This document shows positions 50,466 to 59,438 of a stretch of DNA of 64,000 nt, piece by piece; within the stretch, counting starts at the first letter, position 1, and each line of letters starts with the position of its first letter. The notes beneath the pieces are model-generated. The model ran no database searches. It was not told the DNA's origin and saw nothing but the letters and a program-made list of their open reading frames with translations. This DNA comes from Geminicoccus sp. (lineage in GTDB: Bacteria; Pseudomonadota; Alphaproteobacteria; UBA7985): NCBI GenBank assembly GCA_002708995.1, contig PAPT01000011.1:1-64000 (forward strand), given 5' to 3'. A program made the position numbers and the translations under genes.

Positions 50466-52886
50466 ATGCGCATTGCCATCGTTGCCCCCAGCCCGATCCC
50501 CTTTGTCATGGGCGGTGCCGAGCGTCTGTGGCTGGGTTTGCAGCAGCATTTGAACGGCGTGGCCGGTCACGATTGTGAGCTAATCAAGGTTCCAGTGCGG
50601 GAGGGCAATCTGCTGGAATTGGTCCAGGCGTACCGCAGCTTTGCCGAGCTTGATCTCAGCCATTACAACGGTGTGATCTCGACCAAGTACCCGGCCTGGG
50701 CGGTCAGTCATCCCCGCCACTCGGTCTTTATGCAGCACACGCTCCGCGGGCTCTACGACACCTATCACTTTTCTGGACAGCCAGAGAGTGTTGAAGCGGA
50801 TCTGGGCGCCTACGGCCCTATTCGTAAAGACCTGCTTGCGCTGGCGTCTGAGGGTTCCCGGTCCAACGCCGGCCTGATCGAGGTGCTGCAGCGGCTGGAG
50901 GCTGCCCTCAGCGAAGGCGCGCTTGGTCCTGAGCAGGTCCGCTTCCCCGGCCCTGTTTCCCGCGATGTCGTCCATCAGCTCGACCGGATCGCCATGCATC
51001 CAGCCCGCATCGAGCGCTATGCCGCACAGTCTCACACCGTCGCCCGGCGCAGGGACTACTTTCCCGACGGCGCGTCGGTCCAGGTCGCCTACCCGCCACC
51101 GTTGGGCGAGGGCTTTGCCTGTGAGGGGGATCAGTTCCTGTTCACCGCCAGCCGTCTGGAACACCCCAAGCGTATCGACATGATCATCGCGGCGATGCAG
51201 GAGGTTTCGGCCGACATCCCGCTCTATATCGCGGGTGAGGGCAATGACCTTGCGCGCCTCAAGGCCCTTGCAGAGCCCGACCCCCGGATCGTGTTCCTCG
51301 GGCAGGTCAGTGAGGATGCACTCAAGCAGCACTATGCCAACGCGCTGGCCGTGCCCTTCGTGCCCTATGACGAGGACTACGGCTACATCACCATTGAAGC
51401 CATGCTCAGCGGCAAGCCCGTGGTGACCACGCTCGACGCTGGTGGTCCCACGGAGTTCGTTGTTGATGGTGAAACGGGGCGGGTGGTGGCGCCGGAAGCC
51501 AAGGCGCTGGGGCAGGCGCTGGATGCGCTCGCATGTGATCCAGCGGCCGCACGGCGGATGGGTCAGAACGCCGCCACCAAGGTCGCCGGGATTTCCTGGA
51601 CCGCCGTTGAGCGCGCCCTTTTGGGTTCGTCATTCAGCCTGCCGAACCCGCCGCCGGCGTCTCCCGCCCTCGGGCGGGGTCGGGAGCGCATTACCAGCTT
51701 TTCAACCTTTCCGGTCAGCCCCGCCCGGGGTGGCGGCCAGCAGCGCGTACTGAATATCTGTCGTGAGCTGTCACAGACCTACGACGTGGAAATCGTTTCC
51801 TTCGTGGAGGCGGGCGACAGCAGAGCAACGACCGCGCTCGGGCCCGGATTCTGGGAAACTCGGGTGCCGAAGTCTCCCAGACAGGCAGAACTCGAAGCAA
51901 GCCTGAGCGCCGATGCCGACTGGCTGCCGGTCGGCGACATCGCAGCGGGTCTTCACTGGCGGGAAAACGAGGCCTTCATGGAGCATGCGCAGGAAGCCTG
52001 CGCAGCAGCAGACATCATCATGCTTCACCATCCCTACATGGTCGAAGCGGCGCTCGCGTATGGGGCAGGGGCGAGGCTGTGGCTGGACGCGCACAACGTG
52101 GAGCTGGACCTCAAGCGCCCCCTGATCGAGCCGCACAGCGCTGCAGCGGGGCTGCTGCACGCCGTTGAGCAGCTGGAAGGTCGCGCTTGGCACGCCGCCG
52201 CCTTCATCACCGCCTGCACGCAGGCTGATCTGGACCGCCTGCAGCAGCTCAACGGCAGCAGCGACGCCCTGCAAACCGTCCTGCCCAATGGCTACAGCCG
52301 TCGGGCAGGTGACCCGATCTCCCGGGCGCAGCGGAACCACAACAAGCGGCAACTGGGCCGCGAGGGGGTCTTTACCGCGCTTTTCATAGGCAGTTGGCAT
52401 CCGCCGAACATTGAAGCGGTTCAGAGCATCGTCACGATGGCATCAGCCCTGCCTGATCTCGAATTCTGGATCGTGGGGAGCGTCTGCGGTGCCTTCATGA
52501 CGGAAGACATGCCGACAAATCTCAGGATGCTCGGGGTTGTGGAAGACGATGAGCTGGTGGCGCTGCTCTTGGCGGCCGATCTGGCGCTGAACCCCATGCA
52601 AACCGGCTCGGGGAGCAACCTAAAGATCCTCGACTACATCGAGCACCGGATACCGCTGGTGTCCACGGCCTTCGGCGCGCGCGGGTTCGGGCTGGAACCG
52701 GGGCAGGACTACCACGAAGCCGACCCGGATCAGTTTGTCGACGCGATCAGCCGGCTGCTGTTCATCACCGAGGCAGGGTTTCTCGACGACAGAGCCGAGC
52801 GGGTTGCGCGCAAGGCGCAGGAGTTCGCCTGGGATGCTTCGGTGGCGCAGGTCCGCGCGTTGCTTGCCGCGCTACCCGGTCGCTAG
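50466..52886 (+). CDS. Two-domain glycosyltransferase fusion (GT4-GT4)
   Basis: 806 residues from the ATG at 50466; AGGGAAGG lies upstream. Residues 1-385 are a GT4 enzyme (VMGGAERLWLGL, TASRLEHPKRID, DEDYGYITIEAML). A Pro-rich linker (SLPNPPPASPALG) follows. Residues about 405-806 form a second GT-B enzyme with GGGQQRVLNICRELS, WLDAHNVELDL, GSWHPPNIEAV and NPMQTGSGSNLKILDY. A bifunctional enzyme probably adds two residues in sequence. Paralogous to the upstream gene in its first half. Confidence 0.83.
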   Translation: MRIAIVAPSPIPFVMGGAERLWLGLQQHLNGVAGHDCELIKVPVREGNLLELVQAYRSFAELDLSHYNGVISTKYPAWAVSHPRHSVFMQHTLRGLYDTYHFSGQPESVEADLGAYGPIRKDLLALASEGSRSNAGLIEVLQRLEAALSEGALGPEQVRFPGPVSRDVVHQLDRIAMHPARIERYAAQSHTVARRRDYFPDGASVQVAYPPPLGEGFACEGDQFLFTASRLEHPKRIDMIIAAMQEVSADIPLYIAGEGNDLARLKALAEPDPRIVFLGQVSEDALKQHYANALAVPFVPYDEDYGYITIEAMLSGKPVVTTLDAGGPTEFVVDGETGRVVAPEAKALGQALDALACDPAAARRMGQNAATKVAGISWTAVERALLGSSFSLPNPPPASPALGRGRERITSFSTFPVSPARGGGQQRVLNICRELSQTYDVEIVSFVEAGDSRATTALGPGFWETRVPKSPRQAELEASLSADADWLPVGDIAAGLHWRENEAFMEHAQEACAAADIIMLHHPYMVEAALAYGAGARLWLDAHNVELDLKRPLIEPHSAAAGLLHAVEQLEGRAWHAAAFITACTQADLDRLQQLNGSSDALQTVLPNGYSRRAGDPISRAQRNHNKRQLGREGVFTALFIGSWHPPNIEAVQSIVTMASALPDLEFWIVGSVCGAFMTEDMPTNLRMLGVVEDDELVALLLAADLALNPMQTGSGSNLKILDYIEHRIPLVSTAFGARGFGLEPGQDYHEADPDQFVDAISRLLFITEAGFLDDRAERVARKAQEFAWDASVAQVRALLAALPGR

Positions 52887-52901
52887 GGGCGTGGGGGATT
52901 G

Positions 52902-54020
52902 ATGGTGGTCATACGCGTTGGCATCGATGGGCGCAGCCTGCGGTATCCGTTGACCGGGGTCGGGCGCTACGCGTGGGAGCTGACCCGGCGGCTGGCAGCC
53001 ATGGACTGGCTTGAGGTCGTGGTCTTTGCCCCCGGCCTGCCCCGCGACCCTCACCAGATCCGGGCTTCGGAGCCATCAGCCCAAGCGCTGCAACCCTCGC
53101 TCATGGACCGCGTGGTCTGGCACGCCGGATCGCTCGTGGAGACGCCGGAACGCAGGGCGCTGGACCTGTTCTGGGGGCCGAACCATAGCCTTCCTAAGTT
53201 GTCTGCGAACACAGCCGGGATCGTGACGATCCACGACCTGGTCTGGCGGCACGCGCCCCGGACCATGCGCCGCTTCACCCGCCATCTCGACCGCTTCCGC
53301 ATGAGCGCCGCCGCTCGTGCTGCCGACCATATTGTCACGGTGTCAGAGAATACAGCGCGGGATGTCCAAGGCTGTTTCGGCGTAGACCCTTTGCGGATCT
53401 CGGTCATCAACCCGGGCATCACGGCGCTGCCGCAGCCGGGAGAGGAACGCCGGCTGGCCGACATCGGCATTACCTCGCCCTTCGTGCTGTGCGTCGGAAC
53501 GCTGGAGCCGCGCAAGAACCATCTGCGATTGATCGAGGCCTTTGGTCGTGTCTGCGGGGCTTCGGCTTCACCGCTTCAGCTGGTGATTGCAGGCGGGCAG
53601 GGCTGGGGCAGGCTTGACCTGCCGGGGGCCGTCAGCGCCGCTGGCCTGGAGGAGAGCGTGCGGCTGCTTGGGTTTGTCGATGATGGCCTGCTCTCAATGC
53701 TCTATGCCCAGTGCCTCTTCGTCGCCATGCCGTCACTGTTCGAGGGCTTTGGCATGCCCCTGATCGAAGCCTTCAGCTACGACAAGCCGGTGCTGGCAGC
53801 CGGAAACTCCTCGATGCCCGCGGTGGTTGGCGATGGCGGCGTGCTGGTCGACCCGCTGGACACGGCCTCAATGGCCGATGGGCTACGGGCGCTGCTCGAT
53901 GATCAAACCCGTGCGGATTTTGCTGCACGAGCATCCGAGCGGGCAGCCCGGTACAACTGGGATCACAGCGCAGCAGCGCTGGCCCGGACCTTCGCGCAGC
54001 TGGTGCAGGAACGAGCCTGA
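52902..54020 (+). CDS. Family 4 glycosyltransferase
   Basis: 372 residues from the ATG at 52902. GT4 motifs: PLTGVGRYAWEL, TIHDLVWRHAP, CVGTLEPRKNHLRLIEAF and PSLFEGFGMPLIEAFSYDKP. Similar to WbdA/WbdB-like and mannosyl/rhamnosyltransferases. Its TGA overlaps the next gene's ATG by one base. Confidence 0.88.
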   Translation: MVVIRVGIDGRSLRYPLTGVGRYAWELTRRLAAMDWLEVVVFAPGLPRDPHQIRASEPSAQALQPSLMDRVVWHAGSLVETPERRALDLFWGPNHSLPKLSANTAGIVTIHDLVWRHAPRTMRRFTRHLDRFRMSAAARAADHIVTVSENTARDVQGCFGVDPLRISVINPGITALPQPGEERRLADIGITSPFVLCVGTLEPRKNHLRLIEAFGRVCGASASPLQLVIAGGQGWGRLDLPGAVSAAGLEESVRLLGFVDDGLLSMLYAQCLFVAMPSLFEGFGMPLIEAFSYDKPVLAAGNSSMPAVVGDGGVLVDPLDTASMADGLRALLDDQTRADFAARASERAARYNWDHSAAALARTFAQLVQERA

Positions 54021-55138
54021 TGCGGGTGCTCCATGTGTTCAAAACCAGCAGTCGTGTCAGCTATGGCGGTGGTGAGACCTTCATCGATCCCCTCTGCCGC
54101 CATACCGGCCGCCTGGGCGCGCAGAACACCGTCTTCGCCCTCAACCCACGGGAAGCCAGCCAGACCATCCAGACGCCGGACTATCGACTGGTTCAGATGC
54201 GGCAGGACTTCAGCCTCGCCTCAACCGGGTTCTCCATCGCCGGCGTCGCTGAGCTGTCGCGCCAGATCCGCGCGCACGATGTCGTGCACTATCACAGCCC
54301 CAACCCCTACGCAGAACTGCTGGCTGTCGCCGGACAGAACGCAACCCCGGCGCTGGCAACGCACCACGCCGACGCGGTGCGCTATCCCTTGCTCCGCGCG
54401 CCCTATGCGCTGCTGCAGCGGGCGTTCTACGCGCGCATGGACCGGGTAATAGCGACCTCAGACGTCTACGTTGAAACCAGCCCGATGCTCCAGCGGCTTG
54501 CCGACAAGGTGCGTACCATCGCCATTGGCATCAGCGCGGACGACCTCGCCAAGCCTTCAACCGAGGAACGGCAAGGCTGGGCAAAGCGGTTCCCGGCGCC
54601 CTTTGCCTTATTCCTCGGCGCGCTCCGGCCCTACAAGGGCTTGCGGACGCTGCTCGAAGCCGTGCGCGGAACCGAGATCCCGCTGGTCATCGCCGGAACC
54701 GGGGAGCTGGCGGGCTTGGTCGAGCGAGAGCTGTCCCGGCCGGGCTACGAAAGCGTGACCTACGTAGGCTCGGTCGGTGAGGAGGCCAAGGCGGCGCTTC
54801 TCTCGCTCTGCCGATGCTTTGTGTTGCCGTCGATCAATCGTGCCGAAGCCTTCGGAATCGGCCTGCTCGAAGCCTCAGTCTTTGGGAAGCCGTTGATTTC
54901 TTCACGTTTGGGAACCGGGACATCGTTGGTCAACGAGCACGGTGTCACCGGCGTGGAGGTCAGTCCCGATTCGGCGGCTGAGTTTAAAGCGGCTCTACTC
55001 AGACTGCTGACCGAACCAGAGACCGCGGCGTCTATGGGCGCCGCAGCGCGGGACAGGGTAGGGCGCCTTTTCACGGCCGAGAAACAAGCCCGTGACTACA
55101 TGGATGTCTACGAGGCGCTGGCGACTGCGCGGCGCTGA
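54020..55138 (+). CDS. Family 4 glycosyltransferase
   Basis: 372 residues. Motifs: TSSRVSYGGGETFIDPL, VHYHSPNPYAELLA, LFLGALRPYKGLRTLLEA and SINRAEAFGIGLLEASVFGKP. It is the last plus-strand gene of this block, ending one base before the convergent protease gene's stop. Confidence 0.87.
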   Translation: MRVLHVFKTSSRVSYGGGETFIDPLCRHTGRLGAQNTVFALNPREASQTIQTPDYRLVQMRQDFSLASTGFSIAGVAELSRQIRAHDVVHYHSPNPYAELLAVAGQNATPALATHHADAVRYPLLRAPYALLQRAFYARMDRVIATSDVYVETSPMLQRLADKVRTIAIGISADDLAKPSTEERQGWAKRFPAPFALFLGALRPYKGLRTLLEAVRGTEIPLVIAGTGELAGLVERELSRPGYESVTYVGSVGEEAKAALLSLCRCFVLPSINRAEAFGIGLLEASVFGKPLISSRLGTGTSLVNEHGVTGVEVSPDSAAEFKAALLRLLTEPETAASMGAAARDRVGRLFTAEKQARDYMDVYEALATARR

Positions 55139-58100
55139 TCAGGCGAAGGTGTAGTCCAGATCGATCAAGGTCGAGAGGTTGGTCTCCACGAACTGGATCG
55201 ACACACCCTGATCGGAGAACAGCACGTCGCTGTCCTGTTGGGACATATTGTTGGTTGCGTCCGTGGCGACCGAATAGCTGAAGCCGTTGAAGGTCACCTG
55301 ATCCCAGGAATCCAGCCCGTACACGATATTCTGGCTGCCGTCAGACTGCTCGAAGATGAACATATCGGAGCCACGGCCACCGGCGAGGTTGTTCGAACCG
55401 CTGCCGCCGGAAATTGTGTCCTGCCACCAGCTGAAATTCGCCTGCATGTAGTCGTTGAGCGCGGGCGCCAAAGCAGCCTTGAATTCATCTGATTCTGCAA
55501 AGCCCACGACCACGTCGTCCCGGGTGGTGCCGCTGTCCAGCTCACCGACCCAGTAGTCATAGCCGCCCTGATCGGGCTCGCGGTCAAGGACGTTCTGGTA
55601 GAGCAGGGTAACGAACTCGCCGTTCGTGGTGTCGCCGTACTTGCTGGTGAATTCCGGCGAACTCAGGAAGCTGGAAATCACGTCCGAAACGCTCTGTCCG
55701 CTGGAGAGCTCGTCGGTCCAGTACTCGAAGCCCTCCTGGTCTGGTTCACGGTCCAGCGTCGCCTGATAGATGCGATAGGTCTTGCCGATGGCGTCCTGAT
55801 AAAGATCCTGAGTGGCGAAGCTTTCTTCGCGCATGACGGTGGTAGGCGTTGCGATGTACTCAGCCGACTCAGAGAAGCCGATCAGCACGTTCTCACGGGT
55901 TTCGCCCCCGTCCAGTTCGCCGACCCAGTAGTTCAAGCCGTCGGTATCGGGCTCGCGGTCGAGCACGTTCTGGTAGAGCAGGGTGACAAAGCCGGTGTTA
56001 TCGACGCTGCCGTACTTCTCCTGAAACTCGTCCGAATTGATGAAGGCGGTCGCCAGATCGGTCAGCGGCGCACCATTTTCAAGCTCTTCGCTCCAGTAGA
56101 AATAGCCCGGTTGGTCCGGGTTTCGGTCAAGGCTGGCGGAGTAAAGCCGCGAAATCTTGGCACCGATATCCCCAAGCAGGATACCGTCACCGCCATTGAG
56201 GTCGTCATCGCCAGCCTGACCATGGAGCTCGTCGGTACCATTGAGGCCGTTGAGAACGTCGTTGCCACGCCCACCGAGCAGGGTGTTTAGACCGTTGGTC
56301 CCGGTGACCTCGTCATTGCCATCGCCCAGGGCTGCATTCTCAATCGAGCCATCCAACGTCGCTGCACTTGCGCCATCGAGCCTGAGGTCGCCTGCAAGGT
56401 CAATTTCGACGTCTCCAGCAACACTGACGAGATTGACCCAGTCATCGTCGCCGACATCGTCAGAAAGGGTCGCGCGCTCGGCATCTACCGCGGCGAGGGC
56501 GGCAAAGTCTTCCGTGATGGTATGAACGTCATTGTCGGTCAACGGTGCGCCGAAGAACGTCACAGAGAAGTCGTTGATCGTACCACTATCGTCTGGTTCG
56601 CTGTCCACCACGCGGAGGGTCCAATCACCCTCACTCTCGACACCCCGTAGGGCGGTTACTTCAAACTGCCACCGGAATCCCGATGCCATGAAGCCCGTGC
56701 TGCCACTGGCGTTGGTCTCATTCACAAACATCGGAATGACCGCCCCGTCAGGGCTAATAAGAGCGATCTCCAGATCAGAGCTGTAGGAGTGGGTGATATC
56801 GATGATCACCAGCGCCGTTTCAATCTCGATATTCGTGGCGACATTCACCGCCACGGTGGCCGTCCCCACCTCGGGGATCGCAACACTGCTCCCCGTGTAG
56901 TCGGCCGAGGTCGTAACTTCATTGGCCGACGTTCTGGCGGCACCGTGCATATCGTGCCAGACCTCAGCCATCCGCACCGCGGCATAGGCGTCAACCATGC
57001 CGTAGCCGTAGCTCAGGTTAAAGGCGTGGCCACCGCCGTTCCAGGTTGACGCGCCGTTGTGACCCCATTGGGAATGCTCGACATTCAGTGCGCTGCCGCC
57101 GTAGTCTGAACCGGTCAGCTGCGCGGAATCTGCCAGAATGTTATGAACGTCGCGCCAGCCAAGGTCGGGGTTTGCTTCCAGCATCAGTCCGATGACACCC
57201 GACGTCACCGGTGTGGCCGCTGATGTGCCGCCAAAGCCTGTGGTGTAGTCGCCGCTCGATGAATAGCCGCCGGAACCCGTGATATCGGTGGTGACAGCAC
57301 CGGCAGGGGCGGCGACCAGAATGCCCGAGCCCCAGTTGGTGTAGCTCGCTGCGTTCCCGGTGCTTGCCGTTGCTGCGATCGATGCCGTAAAGCGCGAGCC
57401 GTTGGTTGAATCCCCGTTGGCATTCACGTCATCGTTGCCTGACGCCTGTACAATGATCGTCCCGAGGCCATCACGACCGGTCTCCGAAATCGTCTCGAAG
57501 ACCGCATTTTCCGCGTTGTCATTCAGGATATTTTGATAGGACCCGTAGTTCGGCGTCAGGCCCCAACTGTTGTTCATGAGGTCGAAGTTACCGGCCCACT
57601 CGAACGAACTCAGCGTCGCAGCACTGCCGTCGTACTGGATGACATCGAGGAAGTTCACACCCGTGACAATCGCCTCATGCGCGCCACCGATCACACCGAG
57701 GTTGTTGTTTCCGGTGGCGGCGATCAACCCCGAGACCGCAGTGCCATGGCCGGCATTCGAGTTGATGGGGTCGGGCGAATAACTCTCGAATTGCCGGTTC
57801 TGCGGGTCATAGTTCAGATCCGGGTGGGCGGTCTCGACACCATCGTCGTAGACGGCCACCTCGACGCCAGCGCCTGAATAGTCTCCCCAAACCGTCTCAA
57901 CATCGCCGATCAGAGGGAAGTGCCACTGACTGCTGTAGAGCGTATCGTTGGGCGTCATCTGCGGGGACGCGACGTGAGCGCTCTCTTCAGCTGGCTGACC
58001 CGTCTCCGTCACTGTCACGTCGGGCGTGGCTGCATCTGCGAAGGGAATGCCAAAGGCAACCTTCACCGCATCGACCACGGCCACGAAGGCGTCGATCACG

Positions 58101-58159
58101 GGCACGACGGCGGCGGTATAGAGTGGACGGAGCAAAGGCGTTATCCCAAGCGCATTCAA
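55139..58159 (-). CDS. Subtilisin-like protease with P-domain, RTX and DUF4214 repeats
   Basis: 1006 residues. The S8 domain (about 75-410) has Asp in VYDDGVE, His in NAGHGTAVSGL and Ser in FGGTSAATPVTSG. A P/homo-B-like domain follows (about 425-555). RTX nonapeptide-like calcium repeats (GGRGNDVLNGLNGTDELHG) lie near 630-665. Four DUF4214-type segments come next, two nearly identical pairs (LLYQNVLDREPD twice). The C-terminus is FxF/aliphatic, suiting type I secretion. No Sec signal and no T1SS genes are here. The TTG at 58159 is the first possible start, directly after a stop; its ribosome site is weak. Confidence 0.82.
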   Translation of the reverse strand: MNALGITPLLRPLYTAAVVPVIDAFVAVVDAVKVAFGIPFADAATPDVTVTETGQPAEESAHVASPQMTPNDTLYSSQWHFPLIGDVETVWGDYSGAGVEVAVYDDGVETAHPDLNYDPQNRQFESYSPDPINSNAGHGTAVSGLIAATGNNNLGVIGGAHEAIVTGVNFLDVIQYDGSAATLSSFEWAGNFDLMNNSWGLTPNYGSYQNILNDNAENAVFETISETGRDGLGTIIVQASGNDDVNANGDSTNGSRFTASIAATASTGNAASYTNWGSGILVAAPAGAVTTDITGSGGYSSSGDYTTGFGGTSAATPVTSGVIGLMLEANPDLGWRDVHNILADSAQLTGSDYGGSALNVEHSQWGHNGASTWNGGGHAFNLSYGYGMVDAYAAVRMAEVWHDMHGAARTSANEVTTSADYTGSSVAIPEVGTATVAVNVATNIEIETALVIIDITHSYSSDLEIALISPDGAVIPMFVNETNASGSTGFMASGFRWQFEVTALRGVESEGDWTLRVVDSEPDDSGTINDFSVTFFGAPLTDNDVHTITEDFAALAAVDAERATLSDDVGDDDWVNLVSVAGDVEIDLAGDLRLDGASAATLDGSIENAALGDGNDEVTGTNGLNTLLGGRGNDVLNGLNGTDELHGQAGDDDLNGGDGILLGDIGAKISRLYSASLDRNPDQPGYFYWSEELENGAPLTDLATAFINSDEFQEKYGSVDNTGFVTLLYQNVLDREPDTDGLNYWVGELDGGETRENVLIGFSESAEYIATPTTVMREESFATQDLYQDAIGKTYRIYQATLDREPDQEGFEYWTDELSSGQSVSDVISSFLSSPEFTSKYGDTTNGEFVTLLYQNVLDREPDQGGYDYWVGELDSGTTRDDVVVGFAESDEFKAALAPALNDYMQANFSWWQDTISGGSGSNNLAGGRGSDMFIFEQSDGSQNIVYGLDSWDQVTFNGFSYSVATDATNNMSQQDSDVLFSDQGVSIQFVETNLSTLIDLDYTFA

Positions 58160-58382
58160 CTAGTTGCGTAGGGACATATACCTTATATCGCGTCACTCTA
58201 GTATCAAAAACCGGTGATAAGGCGTGATGGAACGTCGATGGCTATCGCGGCGCACATCCGGCTGCACACCGTGGCAGCACGCTTTCTAAAGATCGTATAA
58301 TGAATATTATGGAAAATTTCTTTTTGCGCGTTAAAAGGGGTTGCCATCGGAATACGGCGCCATTCTCGTCCCGGCCCGGGAC
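58160..58382. other. Intergenic, protease upstream region
   Basis: Probably contains the promoter of the minus-strand protease gene. I see no strong operator or terminator. AT-rich stretches around 58295-58330 are compatible with promoters on either strand. Confidence 0.3.
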
Positions 58383-59150
58383 TCAGTCCTTGCCCTTGTC
58401 TTCGTCCAAGTAGGCCTGCGCGACTGTCTTCTCATCCGCTCGCTGTTTGATGAGCTCGCGCATCTCTTCGACTTCCCTCTGATCCACACGCGCTGCGAAC
58501 AAGGCTCTGGTATGGGTCAGGGTTTCGTCTCTAGTTTCTGAAACATAGCATGAGGCTAAGCTCGTTCTGAAACGCCCCACGATGGGTTCGAATTTTCTCG
58601 ATAGCCCATGCCAGGACTTTTGACGCGTATTGCACAATATCAGGCGGTTAAAGGTTTGCGTATACTCCCGGCGCGACTCACCGGGTCCATCCTCGGATTG
58701 ATTGTCCTACGGCCCAAAATGGCCGCCATCATCCTCCGCGTGTTGATCAGTTAGATAATGGATGGCATTGAGGCTGCGCTCAGTTCCCGACTTTGGATGG
58801 ATGGATTGAATCAAATGAGGGTTCAGGCTACCCATGCAAGCATAAATGTGTTGCCCCCGAAGAGCCCGATTTCGGCTTCAGCCTCTAGTCCAAATTTGCT
58901 CGTAATGGCTTTGTAAACCACCTCTGAGCATAGGGCTGAGAATTACTGGTAGGTCGGCGCAGGAAATAAATTCCACTGAGTACAGGTCTCTTTGGCTTCA
59001 ATACCTTTTTTTGTAAGTATGCCAGTTCGGATAATCATAGGGAATGAATTCGGATGAAAGCTGCTCAGCAAAGGCGGAAGGCAAAGACTCATTGATGACA
59101 AAATGACCAACTGGATCCCTCGAAAACGCGGCGGCCAAGTTTTGTCAGCC
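58383..59150 (-). pseudogene. Decayed 2OG-Fe(II) oxygenase (prolyl-4-hydroxylase-like)
   Basis: Reading the minus strand in shifting frames rebuilds one oxygenase: VGHFVINESLPSAFAEQL and YDYPNWHTYKK, then IEAKETCTQWNLFPAPTYQ, then LNPHLIQSIHPKSGTERSLN, IHYLTDQHAEDDGGHFGP, QKSWHGLS and the ending EDKGKD. The breaks are a one-base frame slip in a 7-A tract near 59010, an ochre stop at 58943-58945, another frame slip between about 58880 and 58835, and an amber at 58707-58709. The expected metal HxD reads HLI. The last 84 codons (58383-58637) remain open but are only the tail of the domain. Related oxygenases are common in glycan loci. Confidence 0.72.
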
Positions 59151-59438
59151 ATTCAGTATTTTTAAGTGTAATTCCCCCCTTTATTATCCGCGTCATTTTT
59201 AAAAGCGCGTTCTTGTCTATTAAATTCAACTCTGAGTACAGAGAATTCAAACATACTGTTAAAAGAACCCCTCGACTGCTTATCTCAAGTAGTATCAGTG
59301 GATTCATCTTAGTTTTGAGTAGCCTTTCTACACTCTTCTCTGGCACCCCAATTTCCCCATTTCGTAGCCCTGTGTTCGCCGCGCCAATTGATAGCATGGC
59401 GTAATCGGTTATAAATTAGGGACTGATGATTTCTACAA
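59151..59438. other. AT-rich intergenic segment
   Basis: 288 bp. A minus-strand frame (to 59397) is open but has no recognisable family and merges with the pseudogene's leading edge. Probably holds the promoter of the glycosyltransferase at 59439. Nothing else identified. Confidence 0.3.

Noticed and set aside
59089-59397. Minus-strand 102-codon frame
   Set aside because: No recognisable family, AT-rich region, and its end overlaps the pseudogene; could be chance or an eroded N-terminus.
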